A DNA stretch of 13,453 nucleotides, from NCBI GenBank assembly GCA_900404475.1, contig OUQQ01000494.1, forward strand, positions 16,094-29,546, given 5' to 3'. Shown here piece after piece: positions 1 through 7,030 of the stretch. A program made the translations under genes and the position numbers. The DNA comes from Spongospora subterranea (Eukaryota; Endomyxa; Phytomyxea; Plasmodiophorida; Plasmodiophoridae). Each line of letters opens with the position of its first letter. The first letter of the stretch is position 1. The notes under the pieces were generated by a model that did not search any database, had not been told where the DNA came from, and saw only the letters and a list, made by a program, of their open reading frames with translations.

Positions 1-529
1 GTCGTTGACAGTGCGAGAAGTTTTCTGGTGCAAAACTTTGATTGACTTGGGTGATCGTCGTATCCTCGCACCCGGTTATTATCGAATTATCGCCATTAAC
101 TCCAATTACGATAGTAAGCCGTTATTCCACCACCTTCAACATATCCCATCATCCCAAATCTATACTCATGCATTTCAAGCGTTTTGGCGAAAACGGTTTC
201 GAACGGTCGCTTGAATACTTGCCACAAATGCTTGAACATCTTTACCACAATCTATCGACCTTGTGGCAACACATTTGTCTCATTGAATACACCAAAGTTC
301 CCCCTTGAAAAGCCGCGAATACGTGGCAGGCGTGATCCGTATTCGGAAGAGTGAGATGTGGCTTTAGACAGCTGCCCCTTTCCACTTTCAACACGTCGTC
401 CCAGATTCGTGAAATTTCCACCGTCTTCGCAGGTCCGTGGTTCCGGTCTCAGCATTGCGCCAACCCGTTGACTGTTGTCCAGCCGGCTGGAGTGTTGCTG
501 GTGTGCTACACACGCTGCCATTACATATA
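1..529. other. Left flank with no supportable gene
   Basis: Several overlapping open frames of 60-190 codons occur on both strands, but none shows a recognisable domain, consistent splice sites or a convincing start. The plus-strand frame ending near 308 has a helix-like stretch (about 190-300) that could be the tail of a gene starting left of the window, but I cannot support it. The last 100 bases are likely the promoter and 5' UTR of the LYR gene; an AT-rich stretch (TACATATAATG) overlaps its start. Confidence 0.4.
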
Positions 530-790
530 ATGCCATCCCCATATGCCACACTATATCGCCAATTCCTACGAACGATTCGCGGGTTCCAATGCCCCGGTCA
601 CGTTCGCCGGAAGTTGCTGGATAACGTGGCCGTCGTCTTTCGTTCCCCTGTCGATCGAGACGATGACGACCATCTTGTTCGAGGAAATCATGATCTCCAG
701 ATGCTAAAAATGATAGCCGATCTTCCGCCTGAACAGTTTCGTATGCTTTGCAGAAAGACGGATATTCTACCGCCTTTGGAGAAACGATGA
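530..790 (+). CDS. Small LYR-motif (Complex1_LYR-type) protein
   Basis: Single-exon ORF of 86 codons beginning at the ATG at 530. Upstream the frame stays open only from a GTG at 437, so 530 is the first ATG. Residues 8-17 read LYRQFLRTIR, the signature of the LYR family. A basic helix follows, then VVFR (residues 35-38), matching the conserved Phe that ends the LYR three-helix core. Family members are 80-130 residues long, act in the mitochondrial matrix with acyl carrier protein, and assist respiratory-complex or Fe-S assembly. That role is inferred from the family; I cannot assign it to a specific LYRM subgroup. The remainder (residues 44-86) is acidic and then helical, ending in a basic tail. 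It converges with the C2 gene downstream, 159 bp from stop to stop. An alternative is a chance ORF, since a longer but featureless frame lies antisense. Confidence 0.5.
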   Translation: MPSPYATLYRQFLRTIRGFQCPGHVRRKLLDNVAVVFRSPVDRDDDDHLVRGNHDLQMLKMIADLPPEQFRMLCRKTDILPPLEKR

Positions 791-949
791 TGATCCCCAA
801 AAACATCAATCCAGTAATGAGAAACCGTTCACCTTTTTTTCGATCTCGTCAATGATCCTTTGCAGACCATTTCCTGAACTCCAAGAAGAGACAACGCCAG
901 GATCATCGCTGTTGGGAGCAGTTGGTCGAAGACAGGCTAAGAAATATAG

Positions 950-2298
950 TTAATAGGGTTTATTGTAATATTGAGCAGGTTGAGGATAAGAGTTTCCTGT
1001 TGGTGGTTGTGATGGGGGAAGAGCACCGTTGAACACAGGCGGTGTCCCTTGTTGAACATATGGCGGGTACGGAGACGGTGCCTGAGCAGGTCCCAATTGG
1101 CTTGTATAGAACGGCATCTGTTGCGGTCGTGCTGGAACCGGCGGTGCCGCCGCCGAGTATGGTGCATTATATTCCGAATAAGGAGGCGGAGGGAAATCAG
1201 GCTCTGTCTGAACATTGTTTTGAAGTTGATGATTATACTGTGGGTTGTACGCCGGACCGGGGGCGTATTGGGGGTTGAACGGTGCTGCGCCATATTGCGG
1301 GCCTGCCGGTGGTGGCGCCTGCATTTGTTGTGGAACGTTGCCCATCATGGGCGGTTGCTGGGGAGCGTACTGGTTCGACACTGGAGAATACGCTTGCCCA
1401 TATGGAGCATTACAGGAGACCGGGGGAGCGCCTTGATTGAAGGATTGCACAAAGACCGGCGGCCCTGGAGCGAACCTGTTTTGAGTTGGCGCTTGCTGCA
1501 TGTACTGAGGATTCGGCTGGGCGTAGGCGGGGTTGACATAGGAAGGCTGTGCCATGGTTTGCTGACCAGGCCTGAGCGAAACATCGTAAAACGATAGATC
1601 GCCGCGCGACTTGGATTGTTGTACTTGCATCAGCGACACTTTAAATTTCGGTTTGTTGGAAAGAAGCTGGCGTAGTGAAAATTTCGCATCGCCAATGTGG
1701 TCTGGTGGCTTTCCTACGAATCAGGGTAAATGACACGCTGAAACGGGCGATGTACGAGAACAACAACAAACCGTCATCAAAATCGAAACACCTCACTAAA
1801 ATTGAACGTTCCGGGTCGCCAAAGCACAATAATTCAACAGGAATGCTAAGGTTGGCCCAGATCGGTTTGAGAGTGGCTTTTTGCACGGTTGTTGTGAAGA
1901 CCTTGATCCACCCGTTTTGTTCGAGACGATAAAGTTCAACGAATGGATCCGATTTCCCGTTCTGTAAATGCGACAATAATCGGCACCGTATAGAGAAGGA
2001 ACTTATTCGATATTACCCAGTCCATAGCTTTCAGCTTTTTCGCTAAATACAGTTGATGAGTTTGACAAGAGGATTCGACGGTACATTTGAACCAACCTTT
2101 GATACTAAAGTGAAGAATATCTCCCCTGTTGACGCTAGCGTTATGGACAGGCCCATGATGCGATGAATTATTAGGAACAAGACTGGACTTTAATTCCATC
2201 GCCGCCTGTTTCATCGCTTTGTGTATTTGGCCTGAACCAGCCAGGAATCTCAGCTTCGCAATCAAACCCGCCATCGGCATTCCCCGACCTGGATACAT
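950..2298 (-). CDS. Copine-type C2 domain protein with Pro/Gln/Tyr-rich tail, four exons
   Basis: Exons run 2298-2097, 2042-2017 (26-nt microexon), 1961-1772 and 1713-950, giving 393 codons; introns are 54, 55 and 58 nt, all GT-AG. The first ATG in frame is at 2298. Residues 61-165 form a C2 domain closest to copine C2B: ILHFSIK, then KAMDWNGKSDPFVELYR across a junction, a WANLSIP strand and PERSILVRCFDFDDG. All five calcium-ligand aspartates are present (D75, D81, D136, D138, D144; loop pattern D-x-D-x5-D), so calcium-dependent phospholipid binding is expected. In copines a vWA domain follows; here about 200 residues rich in Pro, Gln, Tyr, Ala and Asn follow instead, with a PPPPY (PPxY, WW-binding) and a PPVPAR (PxxPxR, SH3-binding) motif. 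AATAAA sits 7 bases before the stop. No transmembrane segment is seen. The N-terminal 60 residues are unassigned. Confidence 0.8.
959..964 (-). promoter_or_regulatory. Polyadenylation signal AATAAA of the C2 gene
   Basis: A minus-strand AATAAA lies inside the last codons of the C2 gene, a few bases before its TAA at 952-950. Cleavage at the usual 10-30 nt distance would leave almost no 3' UTR. Confidence 0.55.
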
Positions 2299-2525
2299 CC
2301 TGACAATCGGCGCCAACGCGCCTCCGGTTTTGCCAATTCAATACCGACAGGGCGTTCCGTGTAGTGAATTCCTTGGAACACAAAAGTGATCAGTGTCCGA
2401 TGATAGCGCCACGCCACTTATGTTCACTCGTGAGTGTAAGAGCAGCCCCCACCCCCGTCCACCAAAGCCATCCGGCGTTCCCTCGAAGTCGACGCCATGG
2501 CGTCATTCGTTTCTTCTGACTCACG
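2299..2525. promoter_or_regulatory. Divergent promoter between the C2 gene and the TMEM186-like gene
   Basis: The 227 bp between the two opposing start codons must hold both promoters if the gene starts are right. No TATA box is evident. Two perfect 14-bp palindromes centred on ATGGCG sequences lie at the plus-strand side: GACGCCATGGCGTC at 2491-2504, and CGATGGCGCCATCG at 2524-2537, which contains the start codon. ATGGCG cores resemble YY1-type initiator-proximal elements, but that is an inference. Confidence 0.45.
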
Positions 2526-3037
2526 ATGGCGCCATCGCAGATCATATATCAGCTGGCTGGTCACCGTCGGGCTGTATATCGGGCGCTAGGGTTCGGCTCC
2601 AGAATGCAGCTGGCCGTTTCATCAGGGCTGGCGGTGGCAGCTGCGTTTCTGGCCGACCAGGCGCCAATTCTGACGTCGGCGGCGATCATGACGGTGTCCA
2701 CTTCGGTCGCGCTGGTGATTCACACCGTCAATCGTCGGATGGTTTCCGAAATCAAATTGAACGAGGGCGGTAATACGATCCTGATCCGCTCGATTGCTGG
2801 AGGCGAAAGCAACGTTCCATTGAGGTCGTTTATTCAATCGGTGCCGTTCGATTTGGGATCGGTTATGGAGAAGAAGCCTCTCATTGTCCTCAAGGTCGCT
2901 ATTGCACACTTTCGTATCTGTTTAGGCACCAACTCACATTACTAGACCAGGCCGAAAACGACAAGCTGTTTCTCGACGTCAGGAACGACATGCTACGATG
3001 CGGTCCATTGAAGGAAATTGCTACCCGAATTTCATAA
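2526..3037 (+). CDS. TMEM186-like two-pass membrane protein, two exons
   Basis: Exon 1 is 2526-2894 and exon 2 is 2951-3037, joined in phase 0 across a 56-nt GT-AG intron, encoding 151 residues. The N-terminus (IIYQLAGHRRAVYRALGFGS) parallels the segment before TM1 in TMEM186. Hydrophobic segments lie at about residues 28-44 and 48-67, with a short DQAP hairpin turn. They are followed by RRMVSEIKLNEGGN and VPLRSFI, which match the RR-I-x4-I-N-E-G and VPLENV pattern after TM2 of that family. TMEM186 is an inner mitochondrial membrane factor of the complex I assembly (MCIA) complex, so that role is inferred. Human TMEM186 is about 213 residues, so this protein lacks the N-terminal presequence region; an upstream exon may be missing. 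The frame has a stop at 2517, and an alternative ATG at 2497 is in another frame. TMEM223/TMEM70-like membership is the main alternative. Confidence 0.6.
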
Positions 3038-3172
3038 AGTTCTGTCGCACCTCACTTCCCTACAATTAATCGATATATCCAGTCCGCCGCTTTTTCTATC
3101 CCTTTGTTTGTAACAGCTCCACCGCACGACAGTTAATACGCAATCGAAAGTTTATCCACCTGGTTTCTCCCT

Positions 3173-3178
3173 AATAAA
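3173..3178 (+). promoter_or_regulatory. Polyadenylation signal AATAAA of the TMEM186-like gene
   Basis: AATAAA occurs on the plus strand 135 bases after the TAA at 3035-3037, the first such hexamer after the gene. It implies a 3' UTR of about 150 nt. Confidence 0.55.
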
Positions 3179-3572
3179 GCTACGTGTTCAAGGCGTCACT
3201 GTTTCGTGAGAAATTTTACATATAACGACCCCTTTCGAAGATGGCCTGGATCATTTCTTTACGTAATGCATCCCGTGAAGCTAAGTTTCCTAGCGTTGAC
3301 AACGCGAAAGTCATCACCTCCAATTCAGAAAGCGCAGTCAACCTGGACGCCAAGGAAAACCAGGGTTGTTCTAACCGTTTTACACTCAATTCAGTTCGAG
3401 CAATAGCCGGAATTCGGAGTCAACAAAGCGTTTGATGGTCAAAATTGACGTTGACTTTCTTTTGAGCCAACGGGACGGTACAACCGTAGGCACCAACAGG
3501 AAGGACAGTCAGAATTCCAAGAGCAAGTACCCCGCCGAAGGGAAAGCTAACGGCGATGACCATGAGCAAGAC
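3179..3572. other. Intergenic stretch without supported gene
   Basis: Only short frames without domains occur. From about 3515 onward the sequence belongs to the weakly conserved outer part of the left arm of the inverted repeat described separately. Confidence 0.4.
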
Positions 3573-3800
3573 GTTAACGAAACGGAGATGTAGATTGTTA
3601 TCCAAACCAGCGCGATGTCATTCGGTCGTCTCCTGCCCGGTCCTATTGGACATCTACGCTGCTGGCAGGGGACGACCGAATGGTATCGCACTGGCTTGGA
3701 TGACAATCAACATCTCCCTTTCGTGAACATATTGCACTTTTGCTCATGGTCATCATCTGCCGCTCCCACTCCGGCGACATCCTTGTCTTGGAAATTTTAG
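3515..3800. repeat. Imperfect long inverted repeat (fold-back)
   Basis: The best-conserved arms are 3573-3637 and 3664-3728. Read in opposite orientation they agree at 56 of 65 positions without gaps, separated by a 26-nt loop. After an 8-nt length difference the arms resume with a perfect 15-mer (GATGACCATGAGCAA at 3555-3569; its complement at 3740-3754), then match at a decaying level to about 3515 and 3800. Transcribed through, it would form a hairpin with a stem of 65 to roughly 130 bp. Possible origins are a degenerate fold-back transposon, an inverted duplication of a short coding piece (both arms read as hydrophobic peptide in some frames), or a hairpin RNA source. No flanking target-site duplication was recognised. 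Confidence 0.75.
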
Positions 3801-4150
3801 GGGTCGTTCTTGTCATTATCACCTTCCTTGGGCTATTGATTGCCGTACTCGTAATTCGCATCGGTTTGGTCCTCGTACACCGCTATCTTTACACCTTCAG
3901 CGCTCCCCAAGAGTCGCCACTTTCAAGGGGATTTCGGGCGAGAGCTGTTGTTTTTTACTTTCTGAATTCAGGTCAGTTGACTCGTCGTTATCAACTAGTT
4001 TTAGATCGGAATCGAATAACCGGAGTGGGCCAACCTTTAGCTGCCAGCAAAAGTGGTCGACCGTTGTTTCCCAGTGATCTGGCGTTTTTAACTCTGCCAG
4101 TTTTCATGTCCGCTCATGCCTGCCTTCTATTGTCTTTGATCTTTACTTGA
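3740..4150 (+). other. Hydrophobic open frame, doubtful gene
   Basis: This 136-codon frame has no ATG at its first codon and begins inside the right arm of the inverted repeat. Its first 50 residues include a long hydrophobic run (LEILGVVLVIITFLGLLIAV) that would be predicted as one or two membrane spans, and another hydrophobic stretch ends the frame. The middle part is basic and featureless. I recognise no family. The run may simply reflect T-rich composition, so this is listed as an observation and not as a gene. Confidence 0.2.
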
Positions 4151-5173
4151 TCAACTCGGAAACCGCAGCAATGGTCAATTGATTGCGAGAGTCATATTTT
4201 GGCCCGCGTCTTGTTGTATTTCGGAAACGATCTCTCTCTCTCCTAGCACAATTTCGATCATGTCTGTGCTCCAATCGGGGTTTCTCGACAACGGCCAGTG
4301 GCCCTGCGAACCGTCTGAAAGCGGAAGCTCGTCCTGCGTTCACTGATTCAGGGGACCGACACTCCCTCACGGAATTGCGATTCCTCCGGCGATTTCTTGA
4401 GCTTGGTGAATGATTTCTCGCATTTCACCTGAACCGTCCTCTTTTGCGTCGTCTGGAACAATGTTTGTTTCTCCCTATGTTCGTTCGCACATACAGCGCG
4501 TGAACCTGTCTGCAACTTGCTATGGCCTTCCGCATTGATTGCTGTGGGCCAACAAATGGCGTGCGAAAATATAAATAGCAATGCACCAGTGGTAAAAACG
4601 GTCCGCTGAGCAAGTTTAATGTGTACATGCACGCTCTGCGCAAATCACAGTTTTCGTTGGCCTGGCAGGCACTCCGATGATCCTGTTCGTGATATTCGGC
4701 CTTCGCCGAGATACGTCCACCTTTTTTACATCCCGCTATAGTATGGCTTCCGACCACACTAGATACTATTCACGTTGTGATCGGTCGCGTTGGTTGCACA
4801 AGGGGCACGGGAGTCGCAGACGAATCCATACCAAATCAAGCCGGACCTCACCACTCTGCACACAACTTGATCCGTTGACACCGCAGACGTTAGATTTCAC
4901 TATAGCTATATAGTGACAGGATTCGATTTCGGCAGGTTTTCGATCATCTTGTGGGCTGGCGTCATCGCCTCGATCGACGTCGACGTTCCAGAAATCTCCA
5001 TCTTTTGCGCCAGCTGAAAGTCAAACACAGTCAGCGCGCAGTGCGTAGCCCCAATCCGTTCGTACACTCTGCACTCGCGCACTTTATTCGCTAAGTAAGT
5101 ACCTAACCAACAGCTGGCTCATATTTGTCAAAGCGAATATTGTTGATATTCGCGGCCGTCGCCACCGAGGGCG
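4151..5173. other. Gene-poor stretch and AP-2 mu upstream region
   Basis: Minus-strand frames at 4143-4757 and a plus-strand frame at 4677-4913 are Arg/Ser-rich and domain-free. One (4632-4348) has a signal-peptide-like run but lacks an ATG. At 4897-4916 TCACTATA and TATAGTGA form an 8-bp inverted repeat around GCTA. The last 250 bases should carry the promoter of the AP-2 mu gene; no TATA box or clear trans-splice acceptor directly before the ATG at 5174 was seen. Confidence 0.4.
4897..4916. repeat. Short inverted repeat upstream of AP-2 mu
   Basis: TCACTATA (4897-4904) and TATAGTGA (4909-4916) are perfect complements around a 4-nt spacer, about 260 bp before the AP-2 mu start. It could be a binding site or chance in AT-rich sequence. 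Confidence 0.35.
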
Positions 5174-6813
5174 ATGATCAGTGCTGTCCTGTTGATCAAC
5201 GTCAAAGGGGAAATCGTTATTTCGCGGTTTTTTCGCGATGATATTACCAAATTGGACACGGACACCTTCCGTTTGCGAGTGATTGCGGCGAAGGAGGCGG
5301 CTGCCGTTCCGATCATCCGAATAGAGGACTGCTCGACGATGTTCATTAGACATGGCGACCTGCACGTTGTGTCAATGACGAAATCGAACTGTCATCCAGC
5401 GCTTGTTTTCGAATACATGTTCAAATTAGTTGAGGTGTTCAAGGCTTATTTCGGCGGATCTTTCGATGAAGAAGCAATTCGATCTAATTTCGTCCTGGTT
5501 TACGAACTGCTCGATGAAACAATGGATTACGGGTTCCCACAGATTCTTTCAGCGCTGAGCTTGAAGCAATATATCAAGGCGGCGACGATGAAGGATGTCG
5601 GGAGCAGTGAAAGTGGTGCTGAACCTGTCGACAATAACAAGATCACCTCAGAAATTACAGGTGCTATCGACTGGAGACAGCCCGGCAAGTTCAAGTATAG
5701 GAATAATGAAGTATATATTGACGTTTTAGAAAGCGTAAATATTCTCATGAGCAGTGACTGTAAGAATTCCAATTTTTTTCACAACTGAGCAGTTTTGTTT
5801 TCGCAACCGTTATCTATCCGATTATCACCGTTGTCGTGTGTCCAGTTTTTTTTTCTTTGAACCGTTGTTAACCCTTGAGGCTAGCTCTAATACGGTGACA
5901 TCTACAGCAACTGTCTTAAGGTCTGACGTCAGTGGAAAGATTATGCTGAAATGCTATCTTACCGGGATGCCAGAATGCCGATTTGGTATGAACGATAAGC
6001 TGGTTCTGGATAAAGAACAATCAGGAAGAGCGACCTCTAACAAAAAGTTAGCCCATCGTTTCTTAAAGTGTCTGCGGAATAACACTTACATCCACAGGAG
6101 TGCGTCGGGTATCGCCATTGACGATTGTACGTTTCATCGTTGCGTCCGCCTTGGGCGGTTCGATATAGATCGAAGCATCAGCTTCGTTCCCCCGGATGGT
6201 GACTTCCAGCTGATGTCGTACCGCATTACACAAAACGTCAATCTGCCCTTTTCAATAACACCGGTTATTACTGAACATGGCAAATCAAGAGTGTCCTACA
6301 GGTGGAAAACCTTTTTTGTTGAATATCTACGACTATCTGATTTCTGTTAAGAATTGCACTGAATGGAGCTTTTGATAAGAACCTGTTTGCGACAAATGTG
6401 TGCATGAAAATCCCATGTCCGAAGAATACATCAACACAGACTATGCATGTCGGACAAGGATCAACGAAGTACGACCCTGTTACGAACACTATACAATGGA
6501 AGATTAGAAAATTCGCCGGGGATGCTAGGGATGTCTTAAATGGAGAAGTGCATCTGAAAGCGCTATTGGTCGACAAACCCTGGCAGCGACCTCCTATTGC
6601 TTTAGAATTTCAGGTAAAAGGAATCCGAGTTCTTTTATTTTACTTGGTCAACGTGACGTGAATTAAACTGTTTTCCATACTCAGGTTAACATGTACACGG
6701 CCAGCGGTTTACAAGTACGATCCTTGAAAGTTGTGGAGAAAAAGCATAGTTATCCGACGACAAAGCTCGTTCGATATGTCACAAAAAATGGGCAATATCA
6801 GATTCGAATATAA
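5174..6813 (+). CDS. AP2M1: AP-2 clathrin adaptor complex subunit mu (divergent), five exons
   Basis: Exons are 5174-5759, 5908-6046, 6098-6301, 6352-6613 and 6685-6813; introns of 148, 51, 50 and 71 nt are GT-AG. The 439-residue product matches the usual length (about 435-441). The N-terminal longin-like domain (about 1-140) begins MISAVLLINVKGEIVISR and includes FVLVYELLDETMDYGFPQ. A linker follows with the AAK1-type phospho-threonine site (ITGAIDW, T162). The mu homology domain (about 170-439) includes DVLESVN, GMPECRFGMNDK, GIAIDDCTFHRCVRL, ISFVPPDGDFQLMSYR and a C-terminal LVRY. It would link AP-2 to cargo and PIP2 at the plasma membrane for clathrin endocytosis. AP-2 mu is normally among the most conserved animal proteins, yet this copy is only moderately similar. 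In the YxxPhi pocket the aspartate is kept (D183), the Phe is Tyr181 and the conserved Trp is Leu425. It is either a paralogue or comes from a fast-evolving lineage. Confidence 0.93.
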
Positions 6814-7030
6814 CGCAATATTGCCTGCATGTCGACCCCTTTTGACTGGCAACACGAGATAAAGATATTATTCGCGTTTTTCCCAAATTGTATACATACC
6901 ATAATTTTGAATAGTTCATGTGTCCTTGACCTTGGATATGTTCGGATTTTGAGGTGTTCGCATGATGTACTGTGACCGCATGGCGCCATGAAGCAGTCTG
7001 TTTGATCGATATTATTTGCCGTTAAATGTC
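6814..7030. promoter_or_regulatory. Gap between AP-2 mu and the TSP1 gene
   Basis: This 217-bp gap on the same strand must contain the AP-2 mu 3' end and the promoter of the next gene. No canonical AATAAA is present. A perfect 12-bp palindrome CATGGCGCCATG lies at 6979-6990, 41 bp before the next ATG, and shares its ATGGCGCCAT core with the palindrome at the TMEM186-like start codon. Confidence 0.4.

Noticed and set aside
252..809. 185-codon minus-strand open frame
   Set aside because: Arg/Ser/Gly-rich product with no domain and no ATG-based family similarity; it lies antisense to the LYR ORF, which has a recognisable motif.
1049..1597. 182-codon plus-strand open frame, Trp/Arg/Cys-rich
   Set aside because: It is the complement of the Pro/Gln-rich C2-gene tail; the composition bias creates stop-free antisense frames.
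2895..2945. Read-through of TMEM186-like exon 1 to a stop at 2945
   Set aside because: The 56-nt GT-AG intron restores a C-terminus that follows the family pattern (strand then DKLFLDV), whereas the read-through tail matches nothing.
4348..4757. Two overlapping minus-strand frames, one with a signal-peptide-like run
   Set aside because: The hydrophobic frame has no ATG, no supporting splice acceptor could be fixed, and the two frames conflict; nothing resembles a known secreted family.
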